From NCBI GenBank assembly GCA_037349315.1, contig JBAIAC010000004.1:38195001-38259000 (forward strand): DNA of 64,000 bases. Reading direction: 5' to 3'. The notes under the pieces are model-generated. The model saw only the letters and a list, made by a program, of their open reading frames with translations, made no database searches and was not told the origin of the DNA. A program made the translations under genes and the position numbers. Source of the stretch: Chelydra serpentina (Eukaryota > Chordata > Testudines > Chelydridae). Below are positions 25,383 through 37,200 of this stretch, one piece after another. The stretch's first letter is position 1. The number at the start of each line of letters is the position of its first letter.

Positions 25383-26040
25383 GTGTGCTCTGAGGGGCAG
25401 CATGATAAGAACTTTGTGCATGGCAACTATTTTTATATTTGTTACCACTTTTGATTTACCAGATCTATGCCAGTGTCTGGTTATTGACTCTTTGGTGAAA
25501 ATGGGTATTTGACTTTATACATCACCCACCAAGCCAGCCGTTCTCTTGGAAAACACTGTTCACAAAACTCAGGAGAAAGCATGTGCAAGCCAGAGAAACT
25601 GTTCTCAGTCAAAGGGAATCTGTGATAAAATAAGTTCCCTGGGTAGGCTGGACAAATCCAGAGTCTGACTACTTTCAGGGTACAATGCAAAACCCAACCT
25701 TTTGACAAAGATTTCTACCACAGCTTAATTAATAGGGCATCAGGAGAAGGCAGGGAACGGGGGGGAAAGGCACCCAGGCATGTATATTCTAAGCACCGTT
25801 GCAGTCAGAAACTGTGGTAGGGATGGTCAGAGCCAGAATCAAGAATCCAGAACAGGGTTGGAGTAAGAGCAAGGCTGGAGCAGGACGAGGAATATGGCTG
25901 GAGCAGAAGCAAGGCTGGAGCAGGCTAAGGCTTGTGGAGTCTGTTACCACTATCAGGCAGCAGAGAGTTCCAAGCCACGAAGTGACTTTGAGCAGACTTA
26001 GTTGCTGTCTCTCCTGTGAGGCTTGTATACCCTGTGATAA

Positions 26041-26240
26041 ATGAGGGGGGGTGGGGAGTAACTCCCTTTTATGGACCCAGCCAGACAGTTAGCTATAGAA
26101 TCCCCCTTAGTAGCTGTTCTCTACTTGCTTTACGTGTAAAGGGTTAAAAGTCTCACTGTGATGCATAGGTAAAAGGAAGTGAGTGGGCACCTGGCCAAAA
26201 GAGCCAATGGGAAGGCTGAGAGATGAGACATTTTAAAGAA
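26041..26240. repeat. Possible LTR-like fragment
   Basis: Sequence such as CTCCCTTTTATGGACCCAGC and GTAAAGGGTTAAAAG looks like a dispersed reptile LTR-type repeat. No gag or pol sequence and no matching second copy exist in the window, so this rests on recollection only. Confidence 0.3.
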
Positions 26241-26704
26241 AGACAAAAGCAGATTATTGTACTTGTTGCATAGTTAGAACTCGTTAGAGGCAGCACCACT
26301 TTATGTTTCATCAGAACATGACCCAGAGAGGTGATGCACCACCACATCAGTCCAGAATTCAACAAATATTTAATCCTGGCAATTTTCAGAGCTGTGGACA
26401 CTGATGACTCCATATCATTAGTTGCTTTCCCCTTATTTACGAAGACAAAATGTCACAAGGAACTCTGTCAGTCCCCAATTTCTTCAGGTATGTCACTGCC
26501 TAATTGCTATGTATAAACACAGTCATTTGACTGAGACATTATTAACAAGAATCAGAGATATACAGATGCTGAACAATTACTCATTTTGTCAAATGACTAG
26601 TCTCTTCTCCAAAGAACAATCTAAAAGCATGTGGGTACAGTACAATGAGAGTTTAGAACCTTCCTTTTATGAGATGTAACCACTCACCATCTTTGACTTA
26701 AAAC

Positions 26705-27201
26705 AGTCAAAATTCTAAAGGAGAATTGGATTGAAGGACTTTTCAGCTTGGAAAAGAGATGACTAAGGGGGGATATAATAGAGATCTGTAAAATCATGAC
26801 TGGTATGGAGAAAGTAAACAAGGAAGTGTTATTTACTCCTTCTCATAACACAAGAATTAGGGGTCACCAAATGAAATTAATAGGCAGCGGATTTAAAACA
26901 AACAAAAGGAAGTATATCTTCACACAACGCACAGTCAAAACGTGGAACTCTTTGCCAGATGATGTTGTGACGGCCAAGACTATAGGAGGATTAAAAAAAA
27001 AACCTAGATAAATTCATGGAGGATAGGTCCATCAACGGCTATTAGCCAGGATGGGCAGGGATGGTGCTCCTAGCCTCTGTTTGTCAGAAGTTGGGAATGG
27101 GCGACAGGAGATGGATCGCTTGATGATTACCTGTTCTGTTCATTCCCTTTGAAGCACCTAGCATTGGCCACTGTTGGAAGACAGGATATTGGGCTAGATG
27201 G
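26705..27201 (+). mobile_element. CR1-related LINE 3' fragment, first part
   Basis: A plus-strand relative of 23570-24168. Translated pieces include [20 protein letters not shown] and [13 protein letters not shown]. Its 3' tail is interrupted after GGGCTAGATGG by the element at 27202-27576 and resumes at 27577. Confidence 0.87.
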
Positions 27202-27576
27202 CAGAGGAGCCATGTTTATAAGTTACCGAGGGAAGGGGTTGTACTTGACCCCCCCCACTCTGCCCCAGGCCCCGCTTCCACCCTATCCTCCTAGCCCCCA
27301 TCCCGCTTCTTCCTGCCCCCACCCTGTCCCCCCTCCCACCTCTTTCCACCCCTGCTCTAACCCATTCCACCCTCTCCCCGAGTGCGCCCTGTCCTCTCTC
27401 CTTCCCCTCTCCCCCAGCGCCTCCTGCTTGCCGCCAAACAGCTGATCCACCGTGGTGGGAGGCACTGTGGGGAGGGGGAGGCGCTGATTCGCAAGGCTGC
27501 CAGTGGGTGCTGAGCACCCAATATTTTTTTTCCGTGGGTGCTCCAGCCCGAGAGCACCCACAGAGTCAGCACCTAA
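27202..27576. mobile_element. Non-autonomous DNA transposon inserted in a CR1
   Basis: The insertion is bounded by a 9-bp duplication of the CR1 sequence: GCTAGATGG (27193-27201) and GCTAAATGG (27577-27585), one mismatch. It begins CAGAGGAGCC and ends CAGCACCTAA, with weak inverted similarity. Near the right end a hairpin with arms TGGGTGCTC and GAGCACCCA is preserved, also found in the relative at 59089-59399. The interior is a C-rich tract, source of several meaningless ORFs. Confidence 0.7.
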
Positions 27577-27630
27577 GCTAAATGGACCTTTGGTCTGACC
27601 CAGTATGGCCGTTCTTATTATGATCAATAA
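27577..27630 (+). mobile_element. CR1-related LINE 3' fragment, resumed end
   Basis: ATGGACCTTTGGTCTGACCC and CAGTATGGCCGTTCTTAT are the terminal 3' UTR of the CR1 interrupted at 27201. The same tail ends the copy at 24168. Confidence 0.85.
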
Positions 27631-28949
27631 CACTGGCCCTTTAGAACATAACAAAAGTAAACTGTAAAGTTAACTTCTGTATCTGAACTTGAAACACTCT
27701 GAAAACTTGCTTTTGAGCTTCCCTCTTTTTTGCCTCTCTTCCTTTCCTTTTAATAAAAAAACCAGCATATCGCTAAGTCTAGAAGAAGCAGTACATTTGA
27801 ATCTCCAGATGCAAACAAATAACTGTAAGCCAGTTTGTATGTAATAAATGAATAACTGATGTGTTTTGCAACACAAACACATGCGCAGAAGAACAGGGAA
27901 CTCCAATCTGTTGAATTCATCAAGGCTACTGGAGGCCCAAGAGTTCACTTTGTTCCTTATTAACAGTTTTAATAATATTTTCCCCTAACTAGTACTGCAG
28001 AAAAATAACATCTGAGTCCACGTGCACAGTTTAAGAAAACCATACACTCCAACATCATAATTAATCTAGATTAAACATGAATCGAAAGTGCCCTAAATGT
28101 CACAGTTTGTTCTCTATCATCGTTACTTTAGGTTATTTTAAATGTGTGGCATTGTATTAAGATGAGAAGCATGTTGATACACTATAGAACTGCCTTTAAA
28201 AAAAAACGTGTGTGTGTATATTCATATTTGTCTGTATTGCATACAAAAGCATAGCATACTAATGGGAGCTAATCAAAAATAGAGTTTTTGTCCAATGGGA
28301 AATTCAGATATTTTGACATTTGTTTAGTCCTGAATCCGGACAAAAAGTTGAAATTTCATGATTAAACAAACAAATCAGAGAAAGTTTCTAATTGGAAGTT
28401 CCCAATTTGAACATTCCTGAATCCAAAAGGTTTCAGTTTGTCAACCCACAGTCTCTGTGGCTGAGCTGCTGTGTTGCATCATGGGAGCCAGCTACAGGGA
28501 AAGGCCACGGGTGTATCATGGGAGATGTACAATGGGGGCACAAGGGACCAGGAACTATAACTCCCATGGGGCTCCATGACAGCTCAGGCACACACAGAGA
28601 TTAATGTTGACCTGGCCTGAAATGTTTCATTTTGATCTTCCTAATGGCAAATTTTTCCAAAATAGATATTTTCCCACAGAAAAATTTTATAAACCTAATT
28701 TCCAAGGGGAATAGATTTAGTTAAAAAACATTCAATCAGCTCTAATACTAATATTATTTTGAGGTACTATGGAAGGGTCTTAATCACAAAACTTTATATG
28801 TAAAGCAGGAATGTGATCATCTTGAGCTCATTTGAGAGCAGAATGGTACTTTATAGAAGTGGCTACATATATTTTGTCATTCACTTTCTGCACATTTGCA
28901 TTAAAGCTTAAACAGTACATTGTTTATCATAAACTTAAGCAAAGTCCCT

Positions 28950-29088
28950 ATTCTGCAAGGGACTAAGCAAGTGCCTACTGTAAGTCTGCAAGTTGTCCCA
29001 CTAAAGTCAATGGGACTATTCACATGCTAAAAGTTAGGAACATGCTTAAGTACACTTCTGAATCAGAGCTTATCTAGGGCCCTGATTC
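28950..29088. repeat. Decayed palindromic repeat
   Basis: The two arms, AAGTCCCTATTCTGCAAGG...AAGCAAGTGC and its degenerate complement GGAACATGCTTAAG...CTGATTCAG, surround the core CCACTAAAGTCAATGGGAC. This is a common amniote palindrome class. Confidence 0.45.
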
Positions 29089-29679
29089 AGTGGTGTGTCC
29101 CATAACAGGTCCTTTTCTTTTTGGAGGCTTGAATCATTTCCCACTGAAGAATGGAAAGGCTCCCATTGACTTTAGTCAGAGTTGGATCAGGTCTTTAATC
29201 CAGTACAGCAAACTCCAAGCGTTCATGAATCCTGGGGCAGGGGGAGGATTTTAAAATCAACTTTTAAATGGTGGGGTTTTTGTGTGCCTTGTGGTTTGAG
29301 TCTTTAGGGTTCAGTTTTTCAAGTTTTTTCCATAACTATAAAGGCTAGAAACTTTTGCGTGGTGCTCTGTTTTGTTTTTTAAATGAAAGCGGAGATTCTC
29401 ATTATCATATGACTCCAAGATCTAGGGCTATAAGAAAGAAAGAATATTATGAAACTTGTGATAAAAATCACAAGAGTTGGCAGCAGTTAATCCTTTGGTT
29501 TGGGAATTTTTGTTTACATTTTCCCTCCCCTTCTCATTGTTCTGTAAAACGTCTCTTCTTTCCCATGTTGTTCAATACATATGTCATCTCTTGGACAAAT
29601 CACTCTCAACCCAGGAATGCAGAATCATAGGTCTGCCATTGTGTTTTTCCTGTCCCTTGAATCCCGCAAATTCCATTTC

Positions 29680-30340
29680 TACCTTGGAGGAATGCTTGGA
29701 CAATACTGTCAACTATCTCACCCTTAACCCTGAGGAGACAGAAGCTCTGCTGTTGGAAAGGGATGATCCATATGAGGGGGTTTGCTCCTCTTCTGTCTCT
29801 TACTGATGGGAAAAATTCAGGAGGTGAAGAAACTTGAGGTCGCTTTTGACCATGCCCTTTCCATGTCCAGATGTGCAGTGAAAGAGGTGTTTCTTCAGTT
29901 GTGCAGGTCACACCCTTATTTATCCTGTGACAGCAACCGTTGCCCCAATGACCTAAGAGGTTAAATTAGTGTAATTCTCTCAAACTGGCTCTCTGCTGGG
30001 CTTCACCACTTGCATCTCAGTATACAGCCACACATTTTCTCACTGATTTGAGCAAACATAATGATCTAACACCCACCAATTATTCACACCAGCCGCTTGT
30101 AAAGTGACAGACTGACTTCAACCTGCCACTGCTGTTTCAAAAGCCCTTACTGTGTAGGCCCCAGGTACAGTAGAAATCTCCTCCCTGAGCCCACTTCTAA
30201 TTGTTATCTCTGCATTTCAGGGATCACACCTTTGCTTGTGGTGGGCTCTGGAATGTGGAATTTGTTTACTCAACATCCATCTCTGCCAATTCTTCCCCCC
30301 TTAAAGGCCTTAAATCTTCCCAGTTTCCCACAAAGGTATT
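29680..30340 (+). pseudogene. L2-like LINE reverse transcriptase remnant
   Basis: A plus-strand decayed reading frame. Across frameshifts it reads LNPEETEALLLERDD (the L2-type 'LNPDKTE' motif), VKKLEVAFDHALSM, a short piece beginning YCNSL, HNDLTPTNYSHQPLV and RDHTFACGGLWNVEF (equivalent to the 'RAFSVAAPxLWN' motif). These come in the order found in the C-terminal half of L2-clade reverse transcriptases. Many stops; not functional. Confidence 0.6.
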
Positions 30341-32214
30341 TCTTAGTGTGACCTCACCTAGCCCCAAGATTACCTTTCTTGCTCATCTTCATTTTTGCCC
30401 TCTTTTCCTGCAACAGTAAACCCTAAATTTGAGGTGTTAACAATATTGTGTGCTGTTTCAGTTTTGCACAGATTTCCTCCCCCACCACTTGGCTGGGGCT
30501 GCTTTACAAATACAATTATTAAGATTTGATTACATCGGTAACGCACACACATATTGTGCAAACCTAAACTCCCACTGCAACTGGGATTGCAGTTTGACTG
30601 AATATTATTTATTATTGGTATCCCCGTAGCACCTAGAGTGCCAGTCCTGGACCAGGATCCCATTCAGCTAAGCTCTGTACAACGATCCCTGCCCATTACA
30701 ATATTCTTCTTCACAGCCTGTCCTCAGCAGCATTGCTACCCAACTGCTTTAGTAAATAGCTGCCACATTCCAGAGTTGCCTATGCCTCAGTGCCAAGTGA
30801 AGCAATTCCTGTACATGAACGTGATTGAAAAATATTTTGGGATGAAATGCACTACGGGCCTGCATCACTGAAGTCAAATGGGAGCAGAATCTAACACTAA
30901 TATTAATGTGAGGTGTTAACCATCACCAAACATGCACAGGCTGTATTTTATCTAAAAAGAAAGAATGAAAATACAGCACATGGTTGCAAACTGAAATAAA
31001 AGTTTAACACATTAACTAACAACATCGGCCTTTATTCCCCTCCTCCTCACACCCTGATTTCGATAAAACACTGACTACAGATCTTCCCAGGGAAGAGGGA
31101 ATAGTAAAGGCTTTCTGGCAATTTACATTTATTAAATCTCTATTTTTGTCTTCCTCTAGTCACACAGATTGGCTCATCCACTATCTTCTGATTAATACTT
31201 TAGGAACAGACTGTCCAAGACTTTGGGAACACAATGTATTTGCCTAGAGCCAAGTGGCATGTATTACTAGATAACACATACGATATTTGTTATCTAGGAA
31301 TACTTAGCATTTGGCCAGGACCCTTCAAAGATAATGTGTCAGAATCATTTATTGTGATTTAGGAAAAGGAGCAGTGTTTCCACAAAACATGAAACTTTGA
31401 CTCTATTTAATGGAAGGAAAGAAAAACCCTAGGAAATTCCTTATATCTATATTTTCCCCCATGCATCTTCAAATATAAACCTAAAAATCCAAATGAGGAT
31501 TATTTTCTAATTTATTTTCTTCTGAGGTCCACTGAGAAGCCTTCTAAAAATATTGTTTAAAACATTTAACACAATCTTTGCTCCTAGCCTATCAAAATAC
31601 ACTGAATAGAGCAGGGTAGTTTCATTTCTGACAATTTCACTTGAAAATGCAGGAGTCTATTTGCAAATTGTCAAGTAGATCCAAAAATAAAACTGTTTCT
31701 AAAATCTCCTGAAATTATATCAGTGTGTTACAGCTTGCAAGAGTTCTGCCTTCTTTTGGGAGAAGTAATCAGCTTCATTTAGAAGCATAACAATTAGGGG
31801 TGTATTTTTCAAAAAGCACTCGGTGTTTCCTAAGACTGCACCTGTTGAAATCAATGGGAGTTTCACAATTGACCCTCAAGGCTCTGCTGAAACTCAATTA
31901 GAAAAAGGAAATAGATGATAATGTCAATACTGGCCCATGATGCCAGCCTCTGTTGTTACACTTTCAGACCAGCACCTTCATGCTTTCTCCTATCCTGTCC
32001 CTCACTCTTGAGAGGAGCTCCCTAAATTATCTGCAAAGTTACCTCATTATTCTCCTTCAGATCCCTCCTTCAACTCTCCTCTGCTGTGATGCTTTAAAAA
32101 AAATCTTGATAATGGTTAGGCTGCTGAAGCACTGAGATCGCAGCCTGTCATGCTGACCAGTATTGTCCCATTGTGTCCTTGTACTCCCCTGTCAGTCTGT
32201 CTGTATCCATCTGC

Positions 32215-32350
32215 TGTCTCTTGTCTTATACTCAGATTATGAGCTCTTCTAGGGTGGGGATGGTCTTTGGTTCTGTGTTTGTACAGCGCCTAGAACAATG
32301 GGCTCCTGCTCCATGACCTAGATGCTACATTAATACAAATTATATATAAA
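32215..32350 (+). repeat. L2/MIR-type LINE or SINE 3' tail
   Basis: ATTATGAGCTCTTCTAGGG, then GTACAGCGCCTAGAACAATG and an AT-rich end resemble the 'gattgtaagctctttgg...cagcgcctagcac' tail of L2 and MIR repeats. Similar tails occur near 6090-6180, 46800-46915 and 54440-54560. Confidence 0.5.
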
Positions 32351-32544
32351 GATAATACAGACTTAAGTTCCAGACCTACCATGTGCTCCAAGTGGGAGCA
32401 GGTGTCACTTCACAAGAGCTCACTGAAGGCTCAGAAACCTGATAGCTATACTAACATCTAATGCCTCTTATCCTTCCAATCAATTTTCCTGTCTAAAAGA
32501 ATGAGTTGGCTTGAGACAAGTCTCAAGTCCTCCATTCAAAAGAG

Positions 32545-32655
32545 TTTTGAGATCCATAGATTTCAAGGCCAAAAGGGATCACAATGACCATCTAGTATGA
32601 CCTCACAAATAACACAGACTATCGGAATTACTGGGTGAAATCTCTTTTCAAACCC
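32545..32655 (-). mobile_element. CR1 3'-end fragment
   Basis: Minus-strand tail of an old CR1: on the plus strand, ATAGATTTCAAGGCCAAAAG then ACCATCTAGTATGACCTC, the degenerate complement of the 'GAGGTCAxACTAGATG' end. No coding part. Confidence 0.6.
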
Positions 32656-32739
32656 ATACATTCTGGTGGATCTCTAGAACATGTCATTCAGAAAATCATG
32701 CAATCTCGTTTGAGCCACAATGATACCCAGTAGTAAACA

Positions 32740-35700
32740 AGATGATTTCAGCTGCACACCATTCTCAGGACCAAATATAATTGACCTGAATTTGGTTTAT
32801 GTCAATACTGCACTTCTTCATGTTGGCTTTGAGGGTGTCTTTGAAACGCCTTTTGCCTGCCTCTTGTCCGTTGGCCTGCTTTGGAAGTCAGTTGTTTGGC
32901 ATTCGAAGAACATGATCAGTCCAATGGAGTTGGTGGTATATGATCATAGCTTCAATGCTGGAGGTTTTAACTTGGGACAGAACACTGATGTTGGTACATT
33001 GGTCATCCCGCTTGAGTCAGAAGATCTTGCGGAGGCACCGTTGATGGCATCATTCAAGAATATTGAGGTGTCTACTGTATGTGACCCAGGTTTCAGCACC
33101 TTACAAGAATGCGGGGATAACAATGAGCTGGTACATGAAAAGCTTGGTTTGATTTTTGATGTCACAATCTTTGAAGACACATTTTCTCATGCGTCCGAAA
33201 ACTGCACTGGCACATTGGCAGCAGTGTTGAATTTCCTCATCAATGTCAGCTTTCTAAGACAGATGGCTGCTGAAGTAAAGGAAGTGATCAATGTTCTCCA
33301 GAGTCTCTCTATTGATCTGAATTATAGGAGCAGGATCCCAGTGATTCGGAGGCTGTTGCTGGAGTACTTCAGTTTTCCTGGTGTTGAGTGTGAGGTTGAG
33401 TTGGTTGTAGGCCTCAGAGAAAATGTCGACTATTTTTTGAAGATCTTCTTCCAAGTGGGCGCACAGGGCACAGTCATCTGCATACTGGAGTTCAATGACT
33501 GATTTAGTGATAATCTTTGTCTTGGATCAGAAGCGACTGAGGTTGAAGAACTTGCTGTCCCTTTTGTTTTAAATGTCAAGTCCGGAGGGGAGCTTGTCAG
33601 CAATGAGAAGGAAGATGACAGCAAGGAAGATGGAAAAAAAGGTTGAAGCAAGATGCAGTCTTGCTTGACTCCTGTCTTGACTAGGAAGGGGTCCATTTTG
33701 GAGCTGTTGCTGACCACCATCACAGACATGTTGTCGTGGAGTCAGAGGACAGCAACAATTTTTGGTGGGCATCCAAATTTAAGAAGAACACTCCAGAGAT
33801 TCTCGCAATTGATAAGAGTCGAATGTTTGTGTGAGGTCAATGAAGATCATGTACGAAGATTTATTTTTTTTCGCAGCACTTTTCCTGAAGTTGATGGGTC
33901 GTGAAGATCATGTCGGTGGTACCTTGAGCTAGTCTGAATCCGCATTGCGATTCTGGGAGGATTTCCTCGGTAAGAGGAAGCAGCCAGTTGAGAATTCTGG
34001 CAAGAATCTTTCTGGAAGTGGACAACAGGGCAATTTCTCAATAGTTTCCACAATCCGATCTGTCTTCTTTCTTGCAAATGGTCATGATCATGGAATCCCT
34101 AAGATCGCCTGGGATTTCTTTTGAATTCCAAATCTTGAACATTAGGGCATGAAACTGGTGATCCAGTTCTTCTACTCCTTTTTTGAAGATTTTGGCGGGG
34201 ATTCCATCAGGTCCAGACGCCTTATTGTTCTTCATCTGCTTGATGGCTTCCTTTACCTCAATGAGTGTTGGTGGGCTTCTAAGGTCATTCTTGACTTAAT
34301 CCCTCAACATCCCATCAAAGATGCTTTTGTCAATATTGGAGTCATGATTCAGGAGGTCTTCGAAGTATTCCTTCCATCATTCATTAATCAATTCATTGTC
34401 CCTGAGGAGGTTGGCTCCATCCCTGGATCTAAGGGGGGTTAGCTCTTGGGTGTGGGTCCATAGAGGGCTTTAGTGGTGTTGAAGAATCCATGCATATAAT
34501 GGGTGTTAGCGAGTTGTTGGGATCTCCTTTGCTTTGTTCTCCCACCACTTGTTCTTCATTTCATGGGTTTTCCTTTGAACCTCGGCTTTGAGTTGATGGC
34601 GGATGTATGGCTTCTGCTTGGAATTGATGTCATTCTGCCAAGCACAAAAGGCCTTGCACTTACAGTTAATCAGATCTTGGATTTCCTGATCGTTCTCATC
34701 AAACCAATGTTGGTGCTTCCTGGTTGAGAAGCCCAGTGTTCTCTCACATGCAGCACAGTCAGCTGATGTGAGTGCTTTCCAGTGATCTTCGGGGCTCTCC
34801 ATCTCAGTTTTGGAATTCATCAGTTTCTCAGAGAGGCACTGCCAGAAAAGGTCACATTTAGTTGGGTCCTTGAGACTCTCAACATTGATCTTCCGTCTGG
34901 TCGATTTCTTTCCCATTTGCTGTTTTGATGGAAGTAATGGAGCAGATGGGGTGGTGGTCCATTCAACAATTGTCAGCACCTGTCATCACTTTGGTGATGT
35001 AAACACCTTCACAATCACGGACAATGACATAGTTGATCAGATGCCAATACTTAGACCCCGGGTGTTCTCATGATGTTTTGTACTTGTTCTTTTGGAGGAA
35101 CATGGTGTTTGTGATAATTAAATTGTGTTCTGTGCATTTTGTCAGAAGAAGAATTCTGTTAGAATTGGTCTTAGCCACTCCTTCCTTTCCGAACATGCCA
35201 TTCCAGAGCTCTGAGTCACGTGCAACTCTTGCATTAAAATCTTCAAGGAGTAGGAGTGTGTCCTCTTTGGGGATGACGGAGAGAATTTGGTCAAGGTTGG
35301 TGTAGAATCCTCCTTTGGTTTCCTCATCAGCATCAAGGGTTGGAGTGTATGCACTGATGAATGTTGCATGCTGGTTCTTGGCAAGTTTAAGAGGGTCATG
35401 AGTCATTCATTGATGCTAACTGATAATTCTGAGAGTTGGATGACGATTTTGTTTTTGATGGCAAAACCAACGCCCTGGATTCGTCATTCATCGTCACCTG
35501 TTCCTTTCCAGAACAAAGTGTAACTACCACGTTGTTCCTTGAGCTGTCCTTCTGCATGTCAGGTCTCACTTAGTGCAGCATTGTTGACGTCATGTCTCTT
35601 GAGTTGTCTGGCCACAATTGCTGCTCCTCACTCTGTTTGAGCTTCCAGATGAATACCGAAAAATAACCACTCTTCCACTTTTGATGACCTTGCCAGGAGT

Positions 35701-35800
35701 GCGAGACTCCCAGCGGCACTGCTCTCAGGATCCTGGGAACACTCAAGCCGCTCCACATCAAGGTCACAATCCACTGGGGCAGTTTTTTCAATAGATGTCT
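32740..35800 (-). pseudogene. Decayed endonuclease-reverse transcriptase LINE
   Basis: A minus-strand non-LTR retrotransposon about 3 kb long with many frameshifts and stops. From 35.8 kb down are an AP-type endonuclease segment (ALSET near 35580, SYTLFWKG near 35510, FISAYTPTLDADEETK near 35350, LEDFNARVARDSELWN near 35220, where relatives have GDFNARVG), a linker (34506-34979, RKHQHWFDENDQEIQDLIN), RT fingers (NNKASGPDGIP near 34225, SDCGNY near 34045), KTGVKQ near 33670, the catalytic LQYADD box (33473-33484, YADD intact), and NTRKTEVLQQ near 33350. The 3' end breaks off near 32740. It resembles the RTE-like elements often annotated in databases as 'craniofacial development protein 2-like'; the clade is uncertain. 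A 260-codon plus-strand ORF here is its antisense shadow. Confidence 0.85.
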
Positions 35801-35995
35801 AGTGTAAAACCTGCTCAAAGTACTTCAAATGCAGCCATCTAATTACATGAAATAGTGCTAGCATGATCATCCAGTGTTACTTTGTGAAGACAGACAGGCT
35901 GGGTTGTATGGAGAAGAAGAAAACCAAAAATAAGAGGAAAGAACATTCTGAATATTTTCATCCTTTGGAGGCAAAGGGCCCTATTCTATTGTTAT

Positions 35996-36056
35996 TCTGG
36001 TATAAATTCAGAGTAATTCCATTGGTATCAATGGGATTACACCAGTGTAAATCTAG
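35996..36056. repeat. Short palindromic repeat
   Basis: TCTGGTATAAATTCAGAGTA and complementary ACACCAGTGTAAATCTAGAG flank ATTCCATTGGTATCAATGGG. Related palindromes lie at 42574-42652 and 47275-47358. Confidence 0.55.
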
Positions 36057-37100
36057 AGTAACAGCCACACAGCCCTAGATCACAGCACTATAACAACCAT
36101 CTTATAAAACATTCAGACTCTTCTATACTCCAAATTTCTGCCGATTGCCATGATAAGTAATTCACTGAATGCTAAAACAGCCACCTCCAGACATCAGAAT
36201 GATTTCTTTAAGAAAAAAAAAAATACTGTGAATAACCTTTACGTTGCCTGAAGGCAAGTTTGCCCTGAACTTGCATTTTATTAAGCTGTGCTGTATGTAG
36301 TCTGAGGACACCTGAGATATATAAACTGCTACTGAAATATGAATTGACTCATGTTTCTAAGTATTTCCTGTCCTTATAAAATCTTTGCACTTGCTTATTA
36401 ATTTCAACAAATATTGAGGCGAACCAGCTGTTGAGGTGAGATGATTCATATAAAATACCTCACAGATGTATGCTGACTCTGCATGGGATCTTATTATCTA
36501 CAAGTGATTAATCAACCATTAACAAGTCAGTGTATTGGAGTACTGGCATTGGGGATCGCTGCCAGAAGGAGAATAATGGATTTTGCTTACAACAAAAGGC
36601 AACCAAGTGCTAAAATAGCTTAGAGAGAACATATTTGGAGATTAGAAAACAGTCGTTTTGTTGTTCTTTAGCTCTCCTTTAAAAAGAGAGAACACTTAAC
36701 AAGAGTTAAACATTTACACAACAAGCAGAGCAGGAAGTTCAAACTCATCCAGTTTATAGATGAAGAGGAATGCATTTTGTGCAACAGAAGAGGAAAGCTG
36801 AATAGGCTAAGATAGAAACTACAATCCCAGTGAAAAATGAAAATACTGGATGATCCAAAGGGTTACCTTGTATTCCTTTCTAAGGGCACAAGCCTGCTTC
36901 TATTATAGTGAAGGAAAGTTCTGTCACTGAATTTAACAGAGCAGATCCTAAAATTTTAGGGCTCTCTGTTGGTAGAAATGGCTCCTAATGATTGACTTTG
37001 GGGTGGGGGGGGGGAGAGGATCATTATAAATGAGATCGATTCTATTGGAAAAGTCCATTATCTGAGGCCAGTGGGATACAACACTCAGCTCTTTTATATA

Positions 37101-37200
37101 CAGAGTAGCAGCCGTGTTAATCTGTATCCGTAAAAACTAACAGGAGTACTTGTGGCACCTTAGAGACTAACAAATTTATTTCAGCATAAGCTTTCGTAGG
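37101..37200 (-). mobile_element. Penelope-like element end, fragment
   Basis: Minus-strand copy of the PLE terminal repeat: the plus strand shows CAGAGTAGCAGCCGTGTTAA, GTGGCACCTTAGAGACTAAC and CATAAGCTTTCG, complements of the 57530-57620 sequence. It ends inside the hammerhead-like region: the GAAAGC half is present but the CUGANGA half is missing. Confidence 0.85.

Noticed and set aside
32720..33502. 260-codon plus-strand ORF
   Set aside because: It is the antisense of the decayed LINE at 32740-35800; its minus strand encodes YADD and NTRKTEVL in order. Nothing is recognisable on the plus strand.
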